NCBI GenBank assembly: GCA_934090685.1
Contig: CAKOJN010000001.1
Coordinates: forward strand, 124,001 to 188,000
Length of the DNA: 64,000 bases
Reading direction: 5' to 3'
Source: an uncultured Bacilli bacterium
GTDB lineage: Bacteria > Bacillota_I > Bacilli_A > RF39 > UBA660
Below are positions 25,376-33,459 of this stretch, in pieces (within the stretch, counting starts at the first letter, position 1; each line of letters starts with the position of its first letter). The notes under the pieces are model-generated. The model was not told the origin of the DNA and ran no database searches. It saw only the letters and a program-made list of their open reading frames with translations. Made by a program: the position numbers and the translations under genes.

Positions 25376-26008
25376 TTACATTGATTTAAGTAAATCATTA
25401 TATAGTTTTTCTGTTTCATCAAATGCTTTATTGTTAATTATCAAATCTAATATATAGTCTTTTCCATATTTATCTATTACATAACTAAACATAGTATAAT
25501 AATTTATATAATTATTACACCCATTTATCATTTCATTTAAAGATGCATTAAATTTATATTCTTTATTATCATATTGATGTGATAATTTAATTGCTATTCC
25601 TTCATTTAACCATGCTGGTAATGATGAATTATTTATCTTTAATACACATGAATGAACAAATTCATGCATTATCAAATATTTCAAATCATTTAAATTATGT
25701 TTTTCATGTCCTTGCGTCTTTTTATATTTTTCTAAACTTAATACATTTATATGATAAACACCATCCATTTTAAATGAAAAACCACAAAACCATAATGGCG
25801 CTTCTTTTTTATTAAAGTAATAATACCATTCATTAAACTTATCAATATCATCATATAACTTTATTTCTACTTTTGGATTAAAACTATCTATACTAAAAAA
25901 ATTTGTTATTTCTTCACTACTTAAATTAATATAATCTATTAGTTCTTCTATATAGTTTGTATCACAATCATTATATTCTAATTTTATATATTTTAATTCT
26001 TTTATCAT
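25376..26008 (-). CDS. Zinc metallopeptidase, MA (gluzincin) type
   Basis: 210 aa, no signal peptide. Active site LIMHEFVHSCV (HExxH) near residue 115 and downstream LPAWLNEGIAI near 132 supplying the third ligand Glu, as in peptidase MA-like families. Likely cytoplasmic. Has no Shine-Dalgarno: TATAAT (26015-26020) ends 6 nt before the ATG with TTGTTT 17 bp further up, so the mRNA is probably leaderless. Confidence 0.8.
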   Translation of the reverse strand: MIKELKYIKLEYNDCDTNYIEELIDYINLSSEEITNFFSIDSFNPKVEIKLYDDIDKFNEWYYYFNKKEAPLWFCGFSFKMDGVYHINVLSLEKYKKTQGHEKHNLNDLKYLIMHEFVHSCVLKINNSSLPAWLNEGIAIKLSHQYDNKEYKFNASLNEMINGCNNYINYYTMFSYVIDKYGKDYILDLIINNKAFDETEKLYNDLLKSM

Positions 26009-26014
26009 ACTTAA

Positions 26015-26043
26015 ATTATAATAGAAAGAAAAAAGAAAAACAA
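26015..26043 (-). promoter_or_regulatory. Promoter giving a leaderless mRNA
   Basis: Minus strand TTGTTT (26038-26043), 17-bp spacer, TATAAT (26015-26020), then 6 nt to the ATG at 26008. Confidence 0.65.
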
Positions 26044-26061
26044 TAATTTTTTATATCTATC

Positions 26062-26090
26062 TTGTGGGTTAATATGTCATATGATATAAT
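26062..26090 (+). promoter_or_regulatory. Promoter of the 26114 gene
   Basis: TTGTGG (26062-26067), 17-bp spacer ending TGA, TATAAT (26085-26090), an extended -10 promoter. Confidence 0.75.
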
Positions 26091-26113
26091 AACTATACAA
26101 AGGTAGGGATAAA

Positions 26114-26899
26114 ATGAATAATAATAAAACTTTAAAAATTATTATAACTGCTATAATACTTTTAATAATATTAACCATATTAGTAGTAATGTATTTCACT
26201 AAAAAGAAAAATGTAACCGAAGATAAAAATATAATTTATGAAATTTATTTTTATGATGGTGCAATACCAGGAACAAATCGAGATATTAAAATATATGAAG
26301 ACAAAGTAAAAATAGATATAACTTATGCGTGTAGTGCTGTGGATTGTAAACCAAGAACAGAAGAAATAACACAAAACTTTTCAAAGGAAAATATTGATAA
26401 ATTAAAAAAATTTATAGAGACTAATTTTTCTACAAAATTAAATGGTAATAAAGTTACTATAGATGGCATAATGAATAATGGTGTAAGACAATTAACTTGG
26501 TATCAATCAGATGTAATATATTCTTTAGAAAGTGGTGAATCAAGTTTTGAGCAATGTGTAGAAGAGTATAAATATAAAATAGTATATACAGAAAGTGAAA
26601 ATACATATTATATAATATACTTCAAAGATAATAAATCAATATTAGTTAAAAAAATATCAAACAATAATATAGACACATATAAAATTAATTTTTCTGAAAA
26701 TAATTTAGATAAATTAAATAATTATATCAAAGAAAAAGTAGAATCAGATTATCCTGTACTTACTAGATATTCTAGAAGTTATATTAGTTCAGGTGACTGG
26801 TATGAAAAAAGTTATGTTGCATCTGAAAAAGAAACGTATATAATAAATAGTATAATAGAAAATAACGAATCTATTCTAAACAATTTAGATAATTTATAG
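26114..26899 (+). CDS. Hypothetical membrane-anchored protein
   Basis: 261 aa: one N-terminal helix (residues 7-30) and an extracytoplasmic domain with two similar halves, each ending in FS..NIDKLK / FSENNLDKLN-type segments, so an internal duplication is likely. Two Cys near residues 75-79 and one near 155. No recognised family. RBS AAAGGTAGGGA. Confidence 0.55.
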   Translation: MNNNKTLKIIITAIILLIILTILVVMYFTKKKNVTEDKNIIYEIYFYDGAIPGTNRDIKIYEDKVKIDITYACSAVDCKPRTEEITQNFSKENIDKLKKFIETNFSTKLNGNKVTIDGIMNNGVRQLTWYQSDVIYSLESGESSFEQCVEEYKYKIVYTESENTYYIIYFKDNKSILVKKISNNNIDTYKINFSENNLDKLNNYIKEKVESDYPVLTRYSRSYISSGDWYEKSYVASEKETYIINSIIENNESILNNLDNL

Positions 26900-26922
26900 T
26901 CCTTCTAATGAAGGATTTTTTT
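26900..26922 (+). terminator. Terminator after 26114 gene
   Basis: TCCTT-CTAATG-AAGGA hairpin followed by seven T. Confidence 0.85.
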
Positions 26923-26942
26923 ATAAGAAAAAAGAAAAACAA

Positions 26943-29471
26943 TTAGTTTTTCTTAAGTATTTCTAATCTATCCATTTCTTTTTGTAAATCTTCACGTTCT
27001 TTATCAACTATATTCTTAGGTGCTTTATTACAATAATTTTCATTTGAAAGTAATGCTTTTCTTCTTTGAATAGATTTTTCTAATGATTCAATTTCTTGTT
27101 TTTTCTTTTCTTGTTCTTCTTCACTATTCTTAGAGTTATCAAAATAAATATCTAATTTATAATTATAAAGTTCAACTGTTAATTTATCATTGAATTTACT
27201 ATTTTCTACTATTTTATCATTTAGTTTTAACATGCTATTTAATAAATCATTATTATTATAATCAATTACTTCAAAATCATTTGATATTTTATTTTCTAAT
27301 TTTTTATTTCTAAATAGTGTTACAAACTCTAATAGTTCATCTATTTTTTTAGTTTCATCTTTAAATATTAGTTTTTTATTTACAGTTGGATAACTTTCAA
27401 ATATCAATAATTCTTTATTCTTAATTGGTAATGATGAATATAACTCTTCTGTTACAAATGGCATAAATGGATGCATCATTTTAATTATAGATAGAAGTGT
27501 ATAATATAGAGTTGATTTAGTTGATGCATTATCACTAAACTTAGATATTTCTATATATTTATCACAGAATATATCCCATATAAATGAATAAAGTTCACTA
27601 CCTGCGATATTAAAGTCATACTTTTCCATTGATTTAGTTACTATTTTAATAGTTTCATTTAATTTAGTAAGTACCCATTTATCTGAATCATTTAAGTTTT
27701 CTAATTTATATTCATCTTCTTTAAAGTCTTCTAATTTCATAAGTACAAATCTACTAGCATTCCATAGTTTATTAATAAAATTCCATGTTGATGATAGCTT
27801 TTCTGTACTAAAGTTTAAGTCCATTCCTAAAGTTGAACTAGTTGTTAAATAAAATCTTAATGCATCTGCGCCATATTGTTCAATCATATCAAGTGGATCT
27901 ATACCATTACCAAGAGATTTACTCATTTTTCTTCCTTGATTATCTCTTATAAGTCCATGAATTATACAATCTTTATATGGTGATTTACCGTGTATATTAA
28001 GTGATTGGAACATCATTCTAGCACCCCAGAAGAATATTATATCAAATCCGAGTACTATTGTATTTGTTGGGAAATACCTTTTAAAGTCTTCTGTTTCATC
28101 AGGCCAACCAAGAGTACTAAATGGCCACAACGCACTACTAAACCATGTATCTAACACATCATTATCTTGTACCCATCCTTCACCTTCTGGTGCTTTCATT
28201 CCACAGTAAACTTCTTCATTTCTATACCAAACTGGAATTCTATGTCCCCACCATAATTGTCTTGATATACACCAATCATGACAGTCTTCCATCCATCCTT
28301 TCATAAGTATTTTTTCATATCTATTTGGTATAAAATTAACTTTATCATCTGTATTTTGATTATCTATTAACATTTTAGCAAGTTTATCCATTTTAACAAA
28401 CCATTGTTTAGATAAGTAAGGTTCAACAACTGCATCTGTTCTTTCACTATGACCTACTGAGTGAACCATTGGTTCTATACTAATAAGTAAATTATCACGT
28501 TCTAAATCTTTAAGTAGTTCTTCTCTACATTTTTCACGTGTCATACCTTCATATTTAAGTGCATTTTCATTCATAGTAGCATCTTCATTCATAACTAGTA
28601 TTCTTTCTAGATTATGTCTTTGCCCTACTTCAAAGTCATTAGGATCATGAGCAGGTGTAATCTTAACACAACCAGTACCAAACTCCATATCAGCATGCTC
28701 ATCACCAATAATTGGAATTAGTTTATTAACAACCGGTAATATAACATTTTTACCTATTAAATGTTTATATCTTTCATCATTAGGATTAACAGCAACAGCA
28801 GTATCACCAAATAATGTTTCTGGTCTAGTGGTTGCAACATCTAAATATTCATCTGAGTCTTCAATAAAATATTTAATATGATAAAATGCTCCTTTATCAT
28901 CCTTATAAATAACTTCTTCATTTGAAAGAGCAGTTTTAGCAACAGGATCCCAGTTAATAATCCTTTGCCCTCTATAAATAATTCCTTTGTTATAATAATC
29001 AACAAATACTTTTCTAACAGCTTTATTAAGTCCCTCATCAAGAGTAAATCTTTCTTTTGAATAATCAAGTGCAAATCCAAGTTTACCCCACTGTCTTCTT
29101 ATATTACCTCTATGATCATTACTCCATTTATGACATTCTTCTAAGAACTTTTCACGACCTAATTCGTATTTATTAATTCCTTCACTTTTAAGTTTAGCAA
29201 CTACTTTTGCTTCAGTTGCGATAGCGGCATGATCCATACCTGGTAACCATAATGTATCATACCCTTGCATCTTTTTATATCTTATTATTATATCTTGTAA
29301 TGAACAGTCATACGCATGCCCTATATGTAAGTTACCTGTTACATTTGGTGGTGGTATAACTATACAAAATGGTTCTTTACTTTTATCTCCACTAGTAAAA
29401 GCTTGTTTTTTTAACCAAGTTTCATATTTATCTTTTTCTACTTGTTTATGATCATATTTTTTATCTATCAT
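26943..29471 (-). CDS. valS: Valyl-tRNA synthetase
   Basis: Charges tRNA-Val. 842 aa class Ia enzyme: HIGH motif PPPNVTGNLHIGHA near residue 43, editing domain (ATTRPETLFGDTA near 215, TPAHDPNDFEVG near 268), KMSKSLGNG near 520, anticodon-binding domain, and a C-terminal coiled coil rich in Glu/Lys. Start ATG 29471 with GAAGGAAG upstream. Cotranscribed with the HD gene (11-bp overlap) under a valine T-box. Confidence 0.98.
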   Translation of the reverse strand: MIDKKYDHKQVEKDKYETWLKKQAFTSGDKSKEPFCIVIPPPNVTGNLHIGHAYDCSLQDIIIRYKKMQGYDTLWLPGMDHAAIATEAKVVAKLKSEGINKYELGREKFLEECHKWSNDHRGNIRRQWGKLGFALDYSKERFTLDEGLNKAVRKVFVDYYNKGIIYRGQRIINWDPVAKTALSNEEVIYKDDKGAFYHIKYFIEDSDEYLDVATTRPETLFGDTAVAVNPNDERYKHLIGKNVILPVVNKLIPIIGDEHADMEFGTGCVKITPAHDPNDFEVGQRHNLERILVMNEDATMNENALKYEGMTREKCREELLKDLERDNLLISIEPMVHSVGHSERTDAVVEPYLSKQWFVKMDKLAKMLIDNQNTDDKVNFIPNRYEKILMKGWMEDCHDWCISRQLWWGHRIPVWYRNEEVYCGMKAPEGEGWVQDNDVLDTWFSSALWPFSTLGWPDETEDFKRYFPTNTIVLGFDIIFFWGARMMFQSLNIHGKSPYKDCIIHGLIRDNQGRKMSKSLGNGIDPLDMIEQYGADALRFYLTTSSTLGMDLNFSTEKLSSTWNFINKLWNASRFVLMKLEDFKEDEYKLENLNDSDKWVLTKLNETIKIVTKSMEKYDFNIAGSELYSFIWDIFCDKYIEISKFSDNASTKSTLYYTLLSIIKMMHPFMPFVTEELYSSLPIKNKELLIFESYPTVNKKLIFKDETKKIDELLEFVTLFRNKKLENKISNDFEVIDYNNNDLLNSMLKLNDKIVENSKFNDKLTVELYNYKLDIYFDNSKNSEEEQEKKKQEIESLEKSIQRRKALLSNENYCNKAPKNIVDKEREDLQKEMDRLEILKKN

Positions 29472-30207
29472 TTTTAACACTTCCTTCTAAATACTTTATT
29501 ATTTCATCATAATAAGGTCTAATTATTTCTTTATTATCAAGAGAATTGAATATCTTTGTTACATAATTTTTATCCATTATGAATCCCTTACTATAGTCAT
29601 AATTTAAATCAAAAATTGATGCGAAAAACGCTACTGCTTTTTCATTTAAAGTTTTACATTTTCTAATATCAATTATTTCATGCTTAAAGAATTTATCATG
29701 TATCTCATCACTAATAGTAGAATTATCAGTTTCTAATTTTAATATATTTTCAGAATAACTATATAATATATCTATCTTATCAGCGTCTCTTATTATTTTG
29801 GTATGTAGTTTTTCTCTGATGGTTAAATCATCATCAATTTTAAATTTGTTATGATTAAGTATTGCTTTCTTAATTATTTCATAATCACTTTCTTGTACAT
29901 CATAATCTTTTATCATACCTTCATCAAATAATATTTTAACTCCTAGTTGTGCATGATCTAATAATTCATCACTAAATGATTTATTCTTTGTCCATTGTGA
30001 AAATCTTCCTATATCATGAAGAAGTCCAATCAAACATGCTAAGTAATTATCATCTTCATCTAAATTTAATGTAAAAGATATCTCATCACTTTGATGTAAG
30101 ACTCGATAACTATGATTATATTTAAATTGAATCATTTTATCTTCAATATCAAATCCCATAAAATATTTATCAAAAATATCAAAATTATCATTCATTTCAT
30201 TTTTCAT
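29461..30207 (-). CDS. HD-domain phosphohydrolase
   Basis: 248 aa. HD motif in LIGLLHDIGRFSQW near residue 62, upstream His in YNHSYRVLHQSD near 33, and a later Asp in IRDADKIDILY near 140, the metal ligands of HD hydrolases. Probably a nucleotide phosphohydrolase. It lies between the T-box leader and valS, overlapping valS by 11 bp, so its level should rise when tRNA-Val is uncharged. GGAGGAA precedes the ATG. Confidence 0.85.
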   Translation of the reverse strand: MKNEMNDNFDIFDKYFMGFDIEDKMIQFKYNHSYRVLHQSDEISFTLNLDEDDNYLACLIGLLHDIGRFSQWTKNKSFSDELLDHAQLGVKILFDEGMIKDYDVQESDYEIIKKAILNHNKFKIDDDLTIREKLHTKIIRDADKIDILYSYSENILKLETDNSTISDEIHDKFFKHEIIDIRKCKTLNEKAVAFFASIFDLNYDYSKGFIMDKNYVTKIFNSLDNKEIIRPYYDEIIKYLEGSVKNDR

Positions 30208-30221
30208 ACTTTTTCCTCCAT

Positions 30222-30460
30222 AAAAAAAGGTACCTTTTAAAGGACGAATTATCGTGGTACCACCTTAATTTATAATATTTCTATTACCTCTTTAGTCTTA
30301 ATGCAACTAACATTATAATTTACTACTATTTCAATTATACAACTCCCAAGCTACCTTCAAATATTAATCACTTAGAAAAACTTTCAGTCTATGATTTTTC
30401 TTCCCTATAAGTTACAATATTTTACTCCTCTTGTTCTTCGTTTTTACATGTATGAGTATA
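30222..30460 (-). promoter_or_regulatory. T-box leader, valine specific
   Basis: The minus strand holds the T-box sequence AAGGTGGTACCACG (30252-30265 region), whose antiterminator pairs AAGG/CCTT and ACGA/TCGT around the UGGUACC bulge that binds the tRNA 3' end. A competing hairpin ends in AAAGGTACC followed by seven U. In stem I, the GAAGGUAGC segment offers GUA (Val) at 30352-30354 as specifier. It controls the HD gene and valS by reading uncharged tRNA-Val. Confidence 0.9.
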
Positions 30461-30486
30461 CAACACATTATCTAAGTTGTCAAATG

Positions 30487-31056
30487 TTATAACAAATATG
30501 GTAATAATTTTGGTAAGAAGACTACCATAGAAATTAATATAAATGATAATACGAGTAATGATAAGTATAGTTTAGATTTAATTTCTGATTTATTAACAAA
30601 TATACAAGCAATTTCAATGGTTAAAATGGCAATAAATAAAATTAAGAGCCAAATTAAATATATCAAAAGCATTTTCGGACTATCAGATAAATATATTTTT
30701 AATTCCAAAGTATTTAAAATAGGCAATAAAGCAACTAAAAATCCAATAACATTAACTATAAATGCAAAAATATTTTCAATAATTCTATAAGAAAAACCGA
30801 TTTTTATTAGATAACATGCAATTACAAGTCCACAAAAATAATAAATTTTAGAACCGCCATCATCTAAATTATACGGTATAAATAGTCCAAGTAACAAACA
30901 TAAAATAACAAATAATATTGTGGCATATACTGTTATATGCACCTTTTTATAAGAAAGAAGATCATCTATTGCATTATTTATATCAGTAGACCAATCTGGA
31001 TATTTTGAATACAAGCCTTTTACTTCATTTATTTTTTTATTAATATCATCATTCAT
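30487..31056 (-). CDS. Hypothetical four- to six-helix membrane protein, paralogue 1
   Basis: 189 aa. A charged ~40-residue cytoplasmic N-terminus (DINKKINEVKGLYSKYP) and about five membrane helices, ending MVVFLPKLLPYLL. Shares helix layout, the LELKIYLSD segment and the C-terminus with the two genes upstream. Family unknown; contains no catalytic motif that I can see. RBS GGAGTC. Confidence 0.6.
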   Translation of the reverse strand: MNDDINKKINEVKGLYSKYPDWSTDINNAIDDLLSYKKVHITVYATILFVILCLLLGLFIPYNLDDGGSKIYYFCGLVIACYLIKIGFSYRIIENIFAFIVNVIGFLVALLPILNTLELKIYLSDSPKMLLIYLIWLLILFIAILTIEIACIFVNKSEIKSKLYLSLLVLSFILISMVVFLPKLLPYLL

Positions 31057-31068
31057 ATTCAGACTCCT

Positions 31069-31683
31069 TTATATCATATATGGTAATAGTATTGGCAAAA
31101 AAACAATCATAATATTAAATACTAAAAATGCTACCAATATCACCATAAATCTTTTACAATCTTTATTTGTATCAAAAGACACAGCATATCTAAAACTTAA
31201 AAGAAAACATAAAATAAGAATTAATACCATAATTATTAAGTAAATCATTAAATATTTTGAATTTATTGATAATTGTTCAATTATACTATAAAAATTAAGA
31301 ATAGGAATTGTTATAAAACAAAGTCCAACACAACTAAATAAAAATGCTGGAATTAAAACGTATAATAATTTTAAAGATGGTCCACATATGTCTTTCATTG
31401 TCAAACACCCAATACCCAATAGTAATAAAACATTTCCAATTAGGTATATAAATAAATGCACAAAAAAATCTAAAATATCAAAATAAAATAAACTGATGAA
31501 TCCTAAAAAAGAAGAAATGATATAGAAAATAACTATATAACGGCCTATGGCCTTTTGTCTTTCTTTCGTTTTAAATATATCATACCTGAAAATAATATAA
31601 TTCAAATTCCTATCAACGTATTTTGAATCTTTATAATATAATTCTTTTACTTTATTTAATTTTTTATCAATTCCATTATCCAT
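31069..31683 (-). CDS. Hypothetical membrane protein, paralogue 2
   Basis: 204 aa with the same plan: N-terminal DKKLNKVKELYYKDSKY, then about five helices, ending MIVFLPILLPYMI. More diverged than copies 1 and 3. AGGAGAAACT precedes the ATG; 12 bp separate it from copy 1. Confidence 0.6.
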   Translation of the reverse strand: MDNGIDKKLNKVKELYYKDSKYVDRNLNYIIFRYDIFKTKERQKAIGRYIVIFYIISSFLGFISLFYFDILDFFVHLFIYLIGNVLLLLGIGCLTMKDICGPSLKLLYVLIPAFLFSCVGLCFITIPILNFYSIIEQLSINSKYLMIYLIIMVLILILCFLLSFRYAVSFDTNKDCKRFMVILVAFLVFNIMIVFLPILLPYMI

Positions 31684-31691
31684 AGTTTCTC

Positions 31692-32249
31692 CTATAACAA
31701 ATATGGTAATAATTTTGGTAAGAAGACTACCATAGTTATTGCTATTAAGTAAAGTATGAGTATTAATGTATATGCTTTTAAATTATCTTTTAATCTATCA
31801 TTTAAATTATATAAAACAGATAAAACAACAGCAAGTATTACAGTAATAGTTATTATTCTTAAATACAGTAACAGTGTGGTAGGATTATCAGATAAATAGA
31901 TTTGTAGTTCAAGAGTTGAAAGAATTTGTGACACTATAATAGCAAGTCCAGCCCCACCGTGTGAAAACAGAAAAAAAATTCCAGGTTTAATTCCAAAAAG
32001 TGCAATTCCTACTCCGCCTAAAAAAAATGCAAGTCCAGCATAATAAAGTGGTAAATCTATATCATTAAAAGTACAATTTAAAATTCCTAAAAGTATAAGC
32101 AATATAGCAAAAACAATAAAAATTTTAATCTTAGATTTTTCAATATAAATTACTTTTGTTTTTTCTATTTTATCACCAAGCGTATGACCATTATAACCCA
32201 TTTCAAATTTAATTTTGTCTGAATTTGTTTCATCCAAATTTTCATTCAT
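31692..32249 (-). CDS. Hypothetical membrane protein, paralogue 3
   Basis: 185 aa, helices as in copies 1 and 2, LELQIYLSD segment and the ending MVVFLPKLLPYLL. Its last 43 bp (31693-31735) are identical to those of copy 1 (30488-30530), which points to gene conversion or recent duplication. ATG 32249 follows AGGTGAATAAT; the GTG three codons earlier is within that RBS. Confidence 0.6.
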   Translation of the reverse strand: MNENLDETNSDKIKFEMGYNGHTLGDKIEKTKVIYIEKSKIKIFIVFAILLILLGILNCTFNDIDLPLYYAGLAFFLGGVGIALFGIKPGIFFLFSHGGAGLAIIVSQILSTLELQIYLSDNPTTLLLYLRIITITVILAVVLSVLYNLNDRLKDNLKAYTLILILYLIAITMVVFLPKLLPYLL

Positions 32250-32281
32250 ATTATTCACCTATAATAAAAGTATAAACTAAA

Positions 32282-32309
32282 ATTAAAAAGAAGTATACAA
32301 AATACTTCT
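32282..32309 (-). terminator. Terminator after the kinase-like gene
   Basis: AGAAGTAT-TTTGT-ATACTTCT hairpin followed by TTTTAATTTT on the minus strand. Confidence 0.8.
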
Positions 32310-32313
32310 AAAT

Positions 32314-33069
32314 TTACATCTCTAACATCATTTGTTTTTTAGTGATTTGACTTACTGTATCAGGAGTAAACTCATCAAAAATATCAGTAAAATATATTGG
32401 ATAAGTATTATCTTCTGTTAATGATTCTTTTAAATATTCATAATATGCTTTTATTTCAGGTGAGTTTATTCCATTAATAAATTCTTCAAAATATTGTCTA
32501 TTATCATAACTAATGGTAAATAAATATTCAAAATCTTCATTAAATAATATAGATATAATACATACAAATAATTTAAATATATCATCTATAACACTATATT
32601 CTTTGTCTCTAAGATCATATAAAGTCACTAAGTAATTTCTTTCATATATCTTTTGTCCATTTTCTAAATCTATAAATAATGGTTTATTTTCATAAATTAA
32701 TATATTATCAAGTCTAATATCTCCGATTACTAGATATTTATGTAGTTCTTTTAATGTATTAGTTAATTTTTTTATTAAGAAACATTTCGTTTCGTCTGAA
32801 AATTGTTTTTCAATAATACTTTTTAAAGTGACAGAACCATTAAGTTTTGGCATAGTATAACCATAAATAACTCCATCTTCACATAACAAATCTATTATTC
32901 CTAAAACACCATCTATTTTAGGTAATGAATAAATATAAGTTATAATATCTTGTGTTTCATAATTTGAGTAATCATTACAAATTTTATAAAGAATATCTTT
33001 TTCTTCATGAATATTAGTATAAAACTCTTTTTTAAGTCTTACTTTATCCCTTTTTATTTCAATTTTCAT
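32314..33069 (-). CDS. Protein-kinase-like (APH/RIO-type) protein
   Basis: 251 aa. Catalytic loop VIGDIRLDNILIY near residue 127 (Asp and Asn placed as in HRDxxxxN) and metal-binding PLFIDLEN near 142 (DFG position). The N-lobe lacks an obvious glycine loop and its Lys is uncertain. Related in motif to the products at 58337 and 59071. Could phosphorylate a small molecule or protein. ATG 33069, 5 nt after AGGTGG. Confidence 0.65.
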   Translation of the reverse strand: MKIEIKRDKVRLKKEFYTNIHEEKDILYKICNDYSNYETQDIITYIYSLPKIDGVLGIIDLLCEDGVIYGYTMPKLNGSVTLKSIIEKQFSDETKCFLIKKLTNTLKELHKYLVIGDIRLDNILIYENKPLFIDLENGQKIYERNYLVTLYDLRDKEYSVIDDIFKLFVCIISILFNEDFEYLFTISYDNRQYFEEFINGINSPEIKAYYEYLKESLTEDNTYPIYFTDIFDEFTPDTVSQITKKQMMLEM

Positions 33070-33090
33070 CAAAACCACCTGGTTCTTATT

Positions 33091-33125
33091 AAAACAAAAA
33101 ATAGAGTATTTGTAAATACCCTATT
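33091..33125 (-). terminator. Terminator of the nusA-infB operon
   Basis: Nearly perfect 12-bp arms AATAGGGTATTT / AATACTCTATT with a U-run, overlapping the rbfA stop codon. Confidence 0.85.
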
Positions 33126-33459
33126 CATCTTTATGAAGTTCTTCTATTATTTTTTCTATTTTTTGACCATTTTCGATAGATTCATCAAATATAAATCTTA
33201 ATTCTGGTGTATGTCTAATATCTAGTCTTTGTGAAAGTTCACTTCTAAAAAAACCTGCTGCATTATTTAAATCTTTTTCTACTTTTTCTCTATTATCAAG
33301 AGTAGTAAAATATATTTTAGCAAAACCTAGATCATTAGTTACATCTACATCAGTTATTGTTACATTTTTAAAGTCTTCATCTTTTGCTTCAAGAAGTAAT
33401 ATATTACATAGTTCTCTTTGCATATCAGATGATACTCTTTCACCTTTTAAACTACTCAT
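33121..33459 (-). CDS. rbfA: Ribosome-binding factor A
   Basis: 112 aa KH-fold factor for late 16S maturation. Starts SSLKGERVSSDMQRELCNIL and has the KIYFTTL strand and SELSQRLDIRHTPELRFIFD, diagnostic for RbfA. It overlaps infB by 4 bp; last gene of the operon. Confidence 0.97.
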   Translation of the reverse strand: MSSLKGERVSSDMQRELCNILLLEAKDEDFKNVTITDVDVTNDLGFAKIYFTTLDNREKVEKDLNNAAGFFRSELSQRLDIRHTPELRFIFDESIENGQKIEKIIEELHKDE

